A stretch of DNA of 58,271 bases, from contig WFPC01000020.1 in the NCBI GenBank assembly GCA_015487785.1, positions 1 to 58,271 of the forward strand, written 5' to 3'. Position 1 is the first letter of the stretch. The number at the start of each line of letters is the position of its first letter. The notes under the pieces are model-generated. The model searched no databases, was not told where the DNA came from, and was given only the letters and a program-made list of their open reading frames with translations. This document shows, piece by piece, positions 18,857 to 31,694 of this stretch. The translations under genes and the position numbers were made by a program. The stretch comes from Gammaproteobacteria bacterium (GTDB lineage Bacteria; Pseudomonadota; Gammaproteobacteria; S012-40).

Positions 18857-19939
18857 GTGCTGCTCTATCTCACCGAGTTTCTGGCCCAGTACCACAGCGG
18901 CTTCAACGTGTTTCAGTATCTCACCCTGCGCGCCATCCTGGGGGTGCTCACCGCCCTGGTGATCGCCTTCGTGGTGGGGCCGGGGATGATCCGCCGCCTC
19001 AGCCGTTACCAGATCGAGCAGCCCATCCGCGAGGACGGGCCGGAAACCCATTTCGCCAAGGCCGGCACTCCCACCATGGGCGGTGCCCTGATCCTGGTGG
19101 CCATGGCGGTGAGCACCTTGCTGTGGGCCGATCTGGGGAACCGCTATGTGTGGGTGGCCTTGCTGGTGACCGCCATGTTCGGCGGCATCGGCTTCTACGA
19201 CGATTACAAGAAACTGGTGCTGCGCGACGCCAAGGGCATCAGCGCCCGGCTCAAATACGGCCTGCAGAGTCTGGCCGGGCTGGCGGCGGCGTTGTTCCTG
19301 TATTTCAGTGCCCAGTCACCGGTGGAGACCCAGTTGTTGATCCCCTTCGTCAAGGACACCGTGGTCACCCTGGGGCCATGGTTCATCCTGCTGGCCTACC
19401 TGGTCATCGTCGGCAGCAGCAACGCGGTCAATCTCACCGATGGCCTGGATGGCCTGGCCATCATGCCCACGGTGCTGGTTGGGGGGGCACTGGGCATCTT
19501 TGCCTATGCCTCGGGCAACGTCAATTTCGCCGAGTATCTGGGTATTCCCTATGTGGCCGGGGTGGGCGAGGTGGTGGTGTTCTGTGGCGCCATCGTCGGC
19601 GCCGGGCTGGGTTTTCTCTGGTTCAACGCCTATCCCGCCCAGGTGTTCATGGGCGATGTGGGTGCGCTGGCCTTGGGTGCCGCCCTGGGGGTGGTGGCGG
19701 TGATGGTGCGCCAGGAACTGGTGTTGTTCATCATGGGCGGGGTGTTCGTGGTGGAGACCCTGACGGTGGTGTTGCAGGTGGCTTTCTTCAAGCTCACCGG
19801 CAAACGCATCTTCCGCATGGCGCCCCTGCATCATCACTACGAGGTCAAGGGCTGGCCGGAACCGCGCATCATCGTGCGTTTCTGGATCATCACCGTGATC
19901 CTGGTCCTGCTGGGCCTGGCGAGCCTGAAGATACGGTAG
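18857..19939 (+). CDS. mraY: Phospho-N-acetylmuramoyl-pentapeptide transferase
   Basis: Integral membrane enzyme making lipid I from UDP-MurNAc-pentapeptide and undecaprenyl phosphate. It has 360 residues and a GTG start four bases after the murF stop. The N-terminal [24 protein letters not shown] matches gammaproteobacterial MraY, and about ten hydrophobic segments follow. Active-site signatures are present: GFYDDYKK (aspartate pair), [14 protein letters not shown] and [11 protein letters not shown]. The segment [10 protein letters not shown] is the conserved substrate loop. Confidence 0.97.
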   Translation: MLLYLTEFLAQYHSGFNVFQYLTLRAILGVLTALVIAFVVGPGMIRRLSRYQIEQPIREDGPETHFAKAGTPTMGGALILVAMAVSTLLWADLGNRYVWVALLVTAMFGGIGFYDDYKKLVLRDAKGISARLKYGLQSLAGLAAALFLYFSAQSPVETQLLIPFVKDTVVTLGPWFILLAYLVIVGSSNAVNLTDGLDGLAIMPTVLVGGALGIFAYASGNVNFAEYLGIPYVAGVGEVVVFCGAIVGAGLGFLWFNAYPAQVFMGDVGALALGAALGVVAVMVRQELVLFIMGGVFVVETLTVVLQVAFFKLTGKRIFRMAPLHHHYEVKGWPEPRIIVRFWIITVILVLLGLASLKIR

Positions 19940-19946
19940 GGTGGCA

Positions 19947-21299
19947 ATGTTGGCGATGACAGTGCAAGACGACCACGCAGAACGGGTCTTCGTGATTGGC
20001 CTGGGGGCTACCGGCCTGTCCTGCGTGCGCCATTTGCGCCGCCAGGGACGCCATTGCGTGGTGGTGGACAGCCGCCACCGGCCACCGGCGCTGGCCCAAC
20101 TGCGCCGCGAGCATCCCGAGGTGGAGCTGCGCCTGGGACGGCTCGACGACGCCAGCCTGGCCGATGCCGAGGCGGTGTTGCTCAGCCCGGGGCTGGATCC
20201 CGGCCTGCCGGTATTGCAGCGGTTGCGCCAGCGTGGCCTGAGGCTGGAGGGCGACGTCGAATGGTTCGCGCGCCAGGCCCGCGCGCCGGTGGTGGCCATC
20301 ACCGGCTCCAACGGCAAGAGCACGGTGACCCACCTGTTGGGGCTGATGATGGAACAGGCCGGGCGCGAGGCACGGGTGGGGGGCAACATCGGCGTGCCGG
20401 CGCTGGATCTGTTGCAGTATGAAGAACCGGATTTCTACGTGTTGGAACTGTCCAGCTTCCAGTTGGAGCTGACCCATAGCCTGGCGCCCGCGGCGGCGGT
20501 GGTGCTGAATCTTTCGCCCGATCATCTGGACCGTTATGCCAGCATGGCGGACTACGCCCGCGCCAAGCAGACTATCTATCGGCACGCGCGGCGGCGGCTG
20601 GTCAATCTGGACGACACCGCAGTGACGGCCATGCTGGCGGGGCAGGTCCCCGATGGGGGCTTCACCCTGGACGAGCCGCCGCCAGGCTGCTTTGGCCTGG
20701 CGCGGCGCCAGGGGCGGGATTGGCTGATGTTCGGCCAGCAAACCCTGCTGGCGGCCAGCGAACTGAAGATTCCTGGTCGCCACAACCGGGCCAATGCGCT
20801 GGCGGCCCTGGCCCTGGGGCATGCGGTGGGTCTGCCCTTCGAGGCCATGGTCGCGGCCCTGCGGCAGTTTGCCGGGCTGCCCCATCGTTGCCAATGGGTG
20901 GCACGCATCGACGAGGTGGACTGGTACAACGACTCCAAGGCTACCAATGTGGGCGCCACCGTGGCGGCGGTGGAAGGGCTGGACCGTTCGCTGGTGTTGA
21001 TCGCCGGCGGCGAGGGCAAGGGGGCGGATTTCAGCGCCCTGCGCCAGAGCGTGAGTGCCCGGGCCCGCGCGGTGGTTTTGTTGGGGCGCGATGCGCCCGC
21101 CATCGCCGCCGCCCTGGAGGGCTGCGTGAGGCTGGTACGGGTCGCCGACATGGACGAGGCGGTGGCCCGGGCCCGCGAGCTGGCCCGCCCGGGGGATGCG
21201 GTGTTGTTGTCGCCGGCCTGCGCCAGCTTCGATATGTTCGAGGATTATCGCCAACGGGGCGAGGCCTTTGTTGCCGCGGTGGAGGCGCTGGGCCCATGA
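19947..21299 (+). CDS. murD: UDP-MurNAc-L-Ala:D-glutamate ligase
   Basis: Adds D-glutamate, the second residue of the stem peptide. The protein has about 450 residues. The N-terminal Rossmann domain starts FVIGLGATGLSCVRHL, the ATP loop is AITGSNGKSTVTHL, and LNLSPDHLDRY and WYNDSKATNVGAT are conserved MurD segments. Start choice among GTG 19941, ATG 19947 and ATG 19956 is not certain; 19947 has AGGGTGG just upstream. It is separated from mraY by only a few bases and overlaps ftsW by four. Confidence 0.95.
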   Translation: MLAMTVQDDHAERVFVIGLGATGLSCVRHLRRQGRHCVVVDSRHRPPALAQLRREHPEVELRLGRLDDASLADAEAVLLSPGLDPGLPVLQRLRQRGLRLEGDVEWFARQARAPVVAITGSNGKSTVTHLLGLMMEQAGREARVGGNIGVPALDLLQYEEPDFYVLELSSFQLELTHSLAPAAAVVLNLSPDHLDRYASMADYARAKQTIYRHARRRLVNLDDTAVTAMLAGQVPDGGFTLDEPPPGCFGLARRQGRDWLMFGQQTLLAASELKIPGRHNRANALAALALGHAVGLPFEAMVAALRQFAGLPHRCQWVARIDEVDWYNDSKATNVGATVAAVEGLDRSLVLIAGGEGKGADFSALRQSVSARARAVVLLGRDAPAIAAALEGCVRLVRVADMDEAVARARELARPGDAVLLSPACASFDMFEDYRQRGEAFVAAVEALGP

Positions 21300-22465
21300 A
21301 TGCACGGATACAGCCCCCGCGTTTCAAGATGCCGCCCCGAGCCGCCGGCTGGTGTGACCCCTTGCTGGTGTTCAGTCTGGTGGCCTTGCTTGGCCTGGGC
21401 CTGGTGATGATGACCTCGGCATCCACCGCCATCGCCGAGCGTCTGCATGGCGAGCCGTTGTATTTTCTCTATCGGCAGGGCGCCTATCTGCTGTTTGGCC
21501 TATTGCTTGCCGCTGCTATGTGGCGCGTGCCCCTGCGTTACTGGCAGGCCGCCGCGCCCCTGTTGTTGTTGATTGGCCTGTTGTTGCTGGTGGCGGTACT
21601 GATGCCTGGAGTGGGCAAGACGGTCAATGGCAGCAGCCGTTGGCTGCCCTTGGGCGTGATCAACATCCAGGTATCGGAATTCATCAAACTGGTGTTGGTG
21701 GTGTATCTGGCCAGTTTCTTCAGCCGGCATCTGGAAAAGGTGCAGGCGGACTGGCGCGGCATGTTGGCGCCCCTGCTGGTGTTGGGCATCATTGGCCTGT
21801 TGTTGCTGCTGGAGCCTGATTTCGGCGGCACCGTGGTGGTGGCGGTGATCACCCTGGGTTTGTTGTTCGTGGCCGGCTTACGCCTGGGATATTTTCTGTT
21901 GCTGGCCGCGATGGCGGCAGCGGCCCTGGTGCTGCTGGCCAAGATGTCACCCTATCGTTGGGAACGGGTGATCAGTTTCCTCAACCCTTGGACCGACCCC
22001 TACGGCGATGGTTTTCAGTTGATTCAGTCACTGATCGCTTTCGGCCGCGGCGAGTGGCTGGGCGTAGGCCTGGGCGACAGCGTACAGAAACTGTTCTATC
22101 TGCCCGAGGCGCACACCGATTTCGTCTACGCCATCCTGGCCGAGGAGCTGGGTCTGGTGGGCGTGTTGCTCAGTATATCGCTGTATGCCCTGCTGGCTTG
22201 GCGCGCCCTGGTTATCGGCCGCCGGGCGCTGGCCCGCGATGATCGTTTTGGCGGCTTCCTCGCTTATGGCATCGGCCTGTGGTTCGTTTTTCAGGCCTAT
22301 GTGAACATTGGCGTGAACATGGGCGTCCTGCCCACCAAGGGGTTGACCCTGCCCTTCATGAGCTATGGTGGGTCCAGCCTCGTGGTGTGTCTGCTGGCGG
22401 CCATGTTGCTGTTGCGGGTGAGCTACGAGAATCCGCTCACCTCGCCTGTGGAGAAAGATACATGA
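21296..22465 (+). CDS. ftsW: SEDS peptidoglycan polymerase FtsW
   Basis: Lipid II glycosyltransferase of the SEDS family, the polymerase partner of FtsI at the septum. It has 389 residues and about ten transmembrane helices after a short cytoplasmic N-terminus. Conserved segments include NGSSRWLPLG, the LLLLEPDFGGTVV loop containing the catalytic aspartate of the family, and NIGVNMGVLPTKGLTLPFMSYGGSS near the C-terminus. ATG 21296 overlaps the murD stop (ATGA); the stop overlaps the murG start the same way. An earlier in-frame opening inside murD is not a start. Confidence 0.96.
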   Translation: MNARIQPPRFKMPPRAAGWCDPLLVFSLVALLGLGLVMMTSASTAIAERLHGEPLYFLYRQGAYLLFGLLLAAAMWRVPLRYWQAAAPLLLLIGLLLLVAVLMPGVGKTVNGSSRWLPLGVINIQVSEFIKLVLVVYLASFFSRHLEKVQADWRGMLAPLLVLGIIGLLLLLEPDFGGTVVVAVITLGLLFVAGLRLGYFLLLAAMAAAALVLLAKMSPYRWERVISFLNPWTDPYGDGFQLIQSLIAFGRGEWLGVGLGDSVQKLFYLPEAHTDFVYAILAEELGLVGVLLSISLYALLAWRALVIGRRALARDDRFGGFLAYGIGLWFVFQAYVNIGVNMGVLPTKGLTLPFMSYGGSSLVVCLLAAMLLLRVSYENPLTSPVEKDT

Positions 22466-23538
22466 GCACGCGGGTGTTGATCATGGCGGGGGGGACCGGT
22501 GGTCATGTCTATCCGGCCTTGGCGGTGGCCGAGGAGCTGCGCTCGCGCGGGGTGGAAGTGAGTTGGCTGGGTACCCGTCGTGGCCTGGAGGCCGAGCTGG
22601 TGCCGCGGGCCGGCTATGCCATCGACTGGATCGACGTCACAGGGCTGCGCGGCAAGGGTTGGCGCAGCCTGCTGGCGGCGCCGCCGCGGTTGTTGCGCGC
22701 CCTGTGGCAGGCAGCGGGCGTGCTGCGCCGGCGGCGGCCCGCGGTGGTACTGGGGATGGGCGGCTTCGTCAGTGGTGCCGGTGGCCTGGCGGCTTGGTTG
22801 CTGCGCCGGCCATTGGTGGTGCACGAGCAGAATGCCCTGCCGGGCTTCACCAACCGGGTGCTCGCGCGCTTGGCGCGGCGAGTGCTGGTGGCCTTTCCTC
22901 AGGCCTTTGTTGGACATCCCCGCCGGCTCGACACCGGCAATCCCCTGCGACGCGAGTTTGCCCAGGTGGCGTCGCCGGAGCAACGCCTGGACGGACGCGA
23001 GGGGCCGCTACGAGTGCTGGTGGTGGGCGGTAGTCTGGGCGCGGTGGCGCTCAACCAGGTCTTGCCTCAGGCCCTGGCCCTGTTCCAGGGTGCTGCGCGG
23101 CCAGAAGTGTGGCACCAGGCCGGGCGACGCAACCTGGATGCCGCCCGCCAGGCTTATGCGCAGGCGGGCGTGGACGCGCGGGTGGAGGCCTATATCGAGG
23201 ACATGCCGGCGGCTTATGCCTGGGCCGATGTGGTGGTGTGCCGGGCCGGCGCGCTCACCGTGGCCGAGTTGGCGGCGGTGGGGGTGGCCTCCATCCTGGT
23301 GCCCTATCCCCATGCGGTGGACGATCACCAGACCCACAATGCCCGCCTGTTGAGTGAGGCCGGAGCGGCCGTGCTGTTGTCCCAGGACGAATTGACGGCA
23401 CCGCGCCTGTATCGGGAGCTGGCAGAGCTGGGGGATCGAGAGCGCCTGCAGGCCATGGCGCGCTCGGCACGTCGCCTTGGGCGGCCTGATGCCACCCGGC
23501 GCGTGGTCGATGCCTGCCTGGAGGTGGCCCATGTTTGA
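22462..23538 (+). CDS. murG: Lipid II synthase (UDP-GlcNAc transferase) MurG
   Basis: Peripheral inner-membrane GT-B glycosyltransferase that adds GlcNAc to lipid I. It has 358 residues. The N-terminal glycine-rich loop [19 protein letters not shown] is followed by [16 protein letters not shown] and [15 protein letters not shown], and by [19 protein letters not shown] in the second domain. [23 protein letters not shown] is the UDP-binding motif. Start ATG 22462 overlaps the ftsW stop. The murC ATG lies eight bases inside its 3' end. Confidence 0.96.
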   Translation: MSTRVLIMAGGTGGHVYPALAVAEELRSRGVEVSWLGTRRGLEAELVPRAGYAIDWIDVTGLRGKGWRSLLAAPPRLLRALWQAAGVLRRRRPAVVLGMGGFVSGAGGLAAWLLRRPLVVHEQNALPGFTNRVLARLARRVLVAFPQAFVGHPRRLDTGNPLRREFAQVASPEQRLDGREGPLRVLVVGGSLGAVALNQVLPQALALFQGAARPEVWHQAGRRNLDAARQAYAQAGVDARVEAYIEDMPAAYAWADVVVCRAGALTVAELAAVGVASILVPYPHAVDDHQTHNARLLSEAGAAVLLSQDELTAPRLYRELAELGDRERLQAMARSARRLGRPDATRRVVDACLEVAHV

Positions 23539-24954
23539 GCGTCTGCGGGGTGAAGCGGTGCAACAGGCCGGTATGGAGCGTATCAAGCGTATCCATTTTA
23601 TCGGCATCGGTGGTGCCGGCATGAGTGGCATCGCCGAGGTGTTGCTCAATCTGGGTTTCGAGATCAGTGGCTCGGATTTGTCGGACAACGATTCGGTGCG
23701 CCGGCTGCGCGAGCTGGGTGCGGTGGTCCATTCGCAGCACCGGGCCGAGCAGGTGGCCGAGGTCGACGTGGTAGTGGTTTCCAGCGCGGTGGGTGAGGAC
23801 AACCCGGAAGTGGTGGCGGCCAAGGCGCGGCGTATTCCGGTAGTGCCGCGGGCGGCCATGCTGGCTGAGCTGATGCGCTTTCGCTACGGCATCGCGGTGG
23901 CGGGCACCCATGGCAAGACCACCACTACCAGCCTGATCGCCAGCCTGCTGGCCGAGGGTCACCTTGATCCTACCGTGGTCATCGGTGGCCGGCTCAACAG
24001 CATCGGCAGCCATGCCCGCCTGGGCGACAGCCGCTACCTGGTGGCGGAAGCCGACGAAAGCGATGCCTCGTTTTTGTTGCTGCAACCCATGCTGGCGGTG
24101 GTGACCAATATCGATGCCGACCACATGGCCACCTATCAAGGAGATTTCGAACGCCTGCGCCAGAGTTTCGTGGAATTCATCCACCACCTGCCCTTTTATG
24201 GTTTGGCGGTGGTGTGCCTGGACGACGAGGAGATCCGCCGGCTGTTGCCGGAACTGGCCCGCCCGGTGGTGACCTATGGTTTTAGCGAGGATGCCGATAT
24301 CCGAGCCTTCGAACTGCATCAACAGGGCGGAGAGAGCCGTTTCAGTGTCGCCCGGCGCGGGGGGGAACCGCTCACCGATGTGCGGCTCAATCTGCCCGGG
24401 CGGCACAATGTGGCCAATGCCCTGGCGGCCATCGCCGTGGCCAGCGAACTGGGCGTGGAGGACACGGAAATACTGCGAGGCCTGTCCGCGTTCGCCGGCA
24501 TCGGTCGCCGTTTCCAGATTCACGGCGAACTGGCCCTGGGTGCCGGGCGGGTATTGCTGATCGACGATTACGGTCATCATCCGCGGGAGATTGCCGCCAC
24601 TCTGGAGGCGATCCGCACCGGCTGGCCGGGGCGTCGCTTGGTGGTGCTGTTCCAGCCGCACCGCTACAGCCGCACGCGGGATTTGTTCGAGGACTTCGTG
24701 AGCGTGTTGTCCCGCGCCGACGTGTTGCTGCTCAGTGAAGTCTATGCCGCGGGCGAGACGCCCATCCAGGGTGCCGACGGTCGCGCCCTGATGCGTGCCA
24801 TTCGCCTGGCGGGCAAGACCGAGCCCGTGTTCGTGGAAGAACTGGACCGGCTCGACGAGCTGCTGCCCAATGTGCTGCGCGATGGTGACATCCTGCTCAC
24901 CCTGGGGGCCGGCAGTATCGGCCGGGTGCCGGAGCAGATCGAGGCCATGGCGCG

Positions 24955-24958
<4 letters not shown>
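23531..24958 (+). CDS. murC: UDP-MurNAc:L-alanine ligase
   Basis: First of the amino-acid ligases building the stem peptide. It has 475 residues. The N-terminal [21 protein letters not shown] is the MurC signature, [11 protein letters not shown] is the ATP loop, and [22 protein letters not shown] and [16 protein letters not shown] follow. ATG 23531 overlaps the 3' end of murG by eight bases. An alternative internal ATG just before KRIHFIGIG is possible. The stop overlaps the murB ATG. Confidence 0.96.
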
Positions 24959-27551
<2,593 letters not shown>

Positions 27552-27552
<1 letters not shown>

Positions 27553-28790
27553 TGGCAAAAAAAGCAGACAGGCAATTGATCGTGGGGCTGGATATCGGCA
27601 CCTCCAAGGTGGTGGCCATCGTGTGTGAGGTCACCGAAGAGGGCAAGGTGGACATCGTCGGCCTGGGTTCCCATCCCTCGCGAGGCTTGAAGAAGGGTGT
27701 GGTGGTCAATATCGAGTCCACCGTGCAATCCATACAGCGGGCCATAGAAGAGGCAGAATTGATGGCCGGCTGCCAGATCCACGCGGTCTATGCGGGTATC
27801 GCCGGCAGCCATATTCGCAGCTTCAACTCCAATGGCATCGTCGCCATAGAGGACAAGGAGGTGGTGCAGGCCGACGTGGACCGGGTAATCGAAGCGGCGC
27901 GCACGGTGGCCATCTCGGCCGACCAGCGCATCCTGCACGTATTGCCACAGGAATACATCGTCGACAAACAGGATGGCGTGAAAACCCCGGTAGGCATGTC
28001 CGGCGTGCGGCTGGAGGTGAAGGTGCACATGATCACCGGTGCGGTGAGCGCGGTGCAGAACATCGTCAAATGCATACGCCGCTGCGGGCTGGAGGTCAAC
28101 GACATCATTCTCGAGCAACTGGCCTCAAGTTATGCGGTACTCAGCGAGGACGAAAAGGAGCTTGGTGTGTGTTTGGTTGATATAGGTGGTGGTACAACCG
28201 ATATTGCGGTATTCACCGAAGGGGCTATCCGGCATACCGCGGTGATTCCCATCGCCGGTGACCAGGTGACCAGTGATATCGCGGTGGCCCTGCGCACACC
28301 CACTCAGCACGCCGAGGAGATCAAGCTCAAGTACGGATGCGCACTGATGCAGATGGCCAGTCCCGACGAGAACATCGAAGTGCCCAGTATCGGCGACCGG
28401 CCGCCACGGCGCCTGGCCCGCCAGACACTGGCGGAGGTGATCGAGCCGCGCTATGAGGAGCTGTTCACCCTGGTGCAGGCAGAGCTGTGCCGCAGCGGCT
28501 TCGAGGACATGGTGGCCGCTGGCATCGTGCTCACCGGTGGCAGCTCGAAGATGGAAGGTGCGGTGGAGCTGGCCGAGGAAGTATTCCACATGCCGGTGCG
28601 GCTGGGCCTGCCACAGGGTATCAGTGGACTGGCGGACGTGGTGAGCAATCCCATTTATGCTACGGGCGTGGGCTTGTTGTTGTACGGCAAACAAAACGAG
28701 GGTCAAGGTGTTTTTCAGGAAACAGGCTTGAGTGGAGGGGCGAATTCAATTTGGGCGAGAATGGCGGGCTGGTTCCGCAAGACGTTTTGA
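27552..28790 (+). CDS. ftsA: Cell division protein FtsA
   Basis: Actin-like ATPase that tethers FtsZ to the membrane and signals to the septal synthases. It has 412 residues. The phosphate-1 loop is GLDIGTSKVVAIV, phosphate-2 is CLVDIGGGTTDIAVF, and the adenosine motif is GIVLTGGSSKMEG. The C-terminal SIWARMAGWFRKTF is the amphipathic membrane-targeting helix. It directly follows ftsQ and precedes ftsZ by 63 bases that contain a strong ribosome-binding site for ftsZ. Confidence 0.97.
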
Positions 28791-28853
28791 AGAACTTTTT
28801 GGTCAAGGGCAAAGAAACACGGTATTCAGTTTACTCAAGAGGAGAGCAGTGCA

Positions 28854-30008
28854 ATGTTTGAAATCATCGATGCACAAGCACAGAACGCGGTTATCAAGGT
28901 CATTGGCGTGGGCGGCGGTGGTGGCAATGCCGTCGAGCACATGGTGAAGGCGAACATCGAGGGCGTGGACTTCGTCTGCGCCAACACCGATGCCCAGGCA
29001 CTGGAGATGTCCAGCGCACCCACCATCCTGCAATTGGGCAGTAACGTGACGCGGGGGCTGGGTGCCGGCGCCAATCCGGAGATCGGTCGTCAGGCGGCGC
29101 TGGAGGACCGCGAGCGCATCATGGAGGTGCTGGACGGCGCCGACATGGTGTTCATCACCGCCGGCATGGGGGGCGGAACCGGTACCGGCGCAGCGCCCAT
29201 CGTTGCCCAGGCGGCCAAGGAGCTGGGCGTGCTCACCGTGGCGGTGGTCACGCGGCCGTTTCCCTTCGAGGGACCCAAGCGCATGCAGTATGCCGAGGCC
29301 GGCATCAACGAGTTGGCGCAATACGTGGATTCATTGATTACCATTCCCAACGAGAAGTTGCTCTCGGTGCTGGGCAAGCACACCACCCTGCTGGATGCCT
29401 TCAAGGCCGCCAACGATGTATTGCTCAACGCGGTACAGGGCATCGCCGAGTTGATCACCCGCACCGGCCTGATGAACGTGGATTTCGCCGACGTGCGCAC
29501 GGTGATGTCGGAAATGGGCTGCATGTCCATGATGGGCGCCGGCGTGGCGCGGGGCGACAACCGGGCCCGCGAGGCGGCGGAAGCGGCCATCGCCAGTCCC
29601 TTGCTCGATGATGTCAGCCTGTCGGGTGCGCGGGGCATTCTGGTCAATGTGACCGCCGGCATGGATCTCTCCATCGGCGAGTTCGAGGAAGTGGGCAATA
29701 CGGTCAAGGAATTTGCCGACAAGAATGCCTTCGTGGTCATCGGCACCGTGCTCGATCCGGAGATGCAGGACGAGTTGCGGGTGACCGTGGTGGCTACCGG
29801 CATCGGCGAGGGCGAGGCCGCCCGGGAACCCGAGCCGGTCAAGCTGGTCACCCCCCAGGCCGCGACGGAGGAGCCGGATTACGAGAGCCTGGGCCGGCCC
29901 ACCGTGATGCGCCGCAACAACGAGGCCTTCGGCAGTATCCAGAAGCAGGGCAATGGCGACCTGGACTACCTGGATATTCCCGCTTTTCTGCGGCGCCAGG
30001 CCGACTGA
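28854..30008 (+). CDS. ftsZ: Tubulin-like cell division GTPase FtsZ
   Basis: Polymerising GTPase that forms the Z ring. It has 384 residues. The tubulin signature GGGTGTG is at 106-112, the N-terminal nucleotide-binding loop is IKVIGVGGGGGNAVEHM, and the T7-loop region is NVDFADVRTVMSEMG. The C-terminal conserved peptide LDYLDIPAFLRRQ, which binds FtsA and ZipA, is intact. Ribosome-binding site AGAGGAGA is well placed. Codon use matches its neighbours. Confidence 0.98.
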   Translation: MFEIIDAQAQNAVIKVIGVGGGGGNAVEHMVKANIEGVDFVCANTDAQALEMSSAPTILQLGSNVTRGLGAGANPEIGRQAALEDRERIMEVLDGADMVFITAGMGGGTGTGAAPIVAQAAKELGVLTVAVVTRPFPFEGPKRMQYAEAGINELAQYVDSLITIPNEKLLSVLGKHTTLLDAFKAANDVLLNAVQGIAELITRTGLMNVDFADVRTVMSEMGCMSMMGAGVARGDNRAREAAEAAIASPLLDDVSLSGARGILVNVTAGMDLSIGEFEEVGNTVKEFADKNAFVVIGTVLDPEMQDELRVTVVATGIGEGEAAREPEPVKLVTPQAATEEPDYESLGRPTVMRRNNEAFGSIQKQGNGDLDYLDIPAFLRRQAD

Positions 30009-30125
30009 TCGGGGTGGGTCGAACCCTTGGGGATTCGGCCGAAAATGTGAGCTTCGTCTAGTAAGCCCGCAGCGGCTGTGGTACTATTCCGGCCGCTCCG
30101 TGCGCTACCAAACCGGGATACAGGA

Positions 30126-31037
30126 ATGATCAAACAACGCACATTGAAAAACGTGATTCGGGCGACCGGCGTCGGCCTGCATACCGGCGAGAAGGTCTAT
30201 GTCACCTTGCGTCCCGCGGCGCCGGAGACGGGCATCGTCTTTCGCCGGGTCGATCTCGACGAGCCCGTCGAAATTCCGGCGCGCCCCGACATGGTGGGCG
30301 ATACCCGCCTGTCCACCACCCTGGTCAAGGACGGGGTGCGGGTGTCCACCGTGGAGCACCTGTTGTCGGCCTTCGCCGGCCTGGGCATAGACAATGCCTA
30401 TGTGGACCTCAGCGCACCCGAGGTGCCCATCATGGACGGTAGCGCGGCGCCCTTCGTGTTCCTGATCCAGTCCGCCGGCATCGCCGAGCAGAACGCGCCC
30501 AAGCGCTATATCCGCATCAAGCAGCCGGTCACGGTGAGCGAGGGTGACAAGTGGGCCAGTTTCGAGCCCTTTGAGGGGTTCAAAGTTTCCTTCAGTATCG
30601 ATTTCAAGCACCCGGTGTTTGCCAATACCCGCCAGCACACCGTGGTGGATTTTTCTACCACTTCCTTCGTCAAGGAGGTGAGTCGGGCGCGCACCTTCGG
30701 TTTTACCCGCGACATCGAAATGCTGCGCAAGAACAACCTGGTACTCGGCGGCAGCATCGACAATGCCATCGTGGTGGATGATTACCGGGTACTCAATGCC
30801 GATGGTCTGCGCTACGACGACGAGTTCGTCAAGCACAAGGTGCTGGATGCCATAGGCGACCTCTACCTGCTGGGGCACAGCCTGATCGGCGAGTTTCATG
30901 GGCACAAGTCGGGTCATGCCCTGAACAACCGCCTGCTGCGTGAGCTGCTGAGCACGGAAGAGGCCTGGGAACTGGTCACCTTCGACGACGAAGCGGCGGC
31001 GCCCATTTCCTACATGCAACCCATTTACGCCGTTTGA
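30126..31037 (+). CDS. lpxC: UDP-3-O-acyl-N-acetylglucosamine deacetylase
   Basis: Zinc enzyme for the committed step of lipid A synthesis. It has 303 residues from ATG 30126 ([24 protein letters not shown]), aligned with E. coli LpxC; an earlier in-frame opening is not supported. The zinc ligands are visible in [16 protein letters not shown] (His) and [15 protein letters not shown] (His and Asp), and [10 protein letters not shown] carries the catalytic histidine region. It lies 117 bases after ftsZ; a TACTAT box near 30082 could be part of its own promoter but lacks a -35. Confidence 0.97.
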   Translation: MIKQRTLKNVIRATGVGLHTGEKVYVTLRPAAPETGIVFRRVDLDEPVEIPARPDMVGDTRLSTTLVKDGVRVSTVEHLLSAFAGLGIDNAYVDLSAPEVPIMDGSAAPFVFLIQSAGIAEQNAPKRYIRIKQPVTVSEGDKWASFEPFEGFKVSFSIDFKHPVFANTRQHTVVDFSTTSFVKEVSRARTFGFTRDIEMLRKNNLVLGGSIDNAIVVDDYRVLNADGLRYDDEFVKHKVLDAIGDLYLLGHSLIGEFHGHKSGHALNNRLLRELLSTEEAWELVTFDDEAAAPISYMQPIYAV

Positions 31038-31173
31038 CTTTTTCCGGAGAGCCTGTTGGATTCAGGCCACCGTGGAAGCGGGCAGGATAGTCCTGGTTTT
31101 GAGGCGAACAACGAGGGCCGTTTGTCGGGAGATCGGCTCGCCCGCTCGTGCTGTACTTGTCCCTAAACCCTGT

Positions 31174-31632
31174 CTAGCGTGGGGATTTGGCGGCGGTAGA
31201 CAGCAGGCGATTCAGCCGGCGGCGCAATTCGGGGTCGTTGATCTGTTGCAGGTGATGCGTGGCTTGTCGTCTGGCGCCCTGACCCAGTGGTTTTCTGGAC
31301 CGCGACGGCTCTTGCCTGTTGCCCGTGGCCGGCTTGACTTGTATGCTCAGCTTGGCTATTTGTGACGTTATTCCCTTTTTTCGAAGCTGTTTCAGGATAC
31401 GCTGTTGTTCGAAGCGCAGGCGGGTGGCCCAGGCCGGAGCGTCCACCTGGACGACCAGGCAGCCATCGCGCAGGTTGGCGACCTGGCAATGGGGTTGCAG
31501 CGCGGGATCGATGAGCTGGGCAAACGCGCGATCGAGCGCCTGTAACTGCCGGGCCTGGCGCAGGGTTCGGGCCAGGGGGCCACGGCTGCCATGGAGCAGC
31601 GTGGCGAGGCTTTTGGCGGTGTGTCTTCGCAT
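31174..31632 (-). CDS. dciA: DciA-like protein (DUF721), replicative helicase-loading factor
   Basis: A 152-residue basic protein. The N-terminal ~90 residues carry the DUF721 pattern: a helix, then LQPHCQVANLRDGCLVVQVDAPAWATRLRFEQQRILKQL, a KH-like fold core. The C-terminal half is lysine/arginine-rich and probably unstructured. DciA is the ancestral bacterial helicase operator, used where DnaC/DnaI is absent. The lpxC / DUF721 / M23 / secA neighbourhood is the same as in Pseudomonas, which supports the call. It converges on lpxC and diverges from the peptidase gene. Confidence 0.85.
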   Translation of the reverse strand: MRRHTAKSLATLLHGSRGPLARTLRQARQLQALDRAFAQLIDPALQPHCQVANLRDGCLVVQVDAPAWATRLRFEQQRILKQLRKKGITSQIAKLSIQVKPATGNRQEPSRSRKPLGQGARRQATHHLQQINDPELRRRLNRLLSTAAKSPR

Positions 31633-31694
31633 GGGGGCCTGTAAAGAAAGTCCTTCACCGGGCCGCTAAGCAAAGGAGCAGAACCGGGAAATCG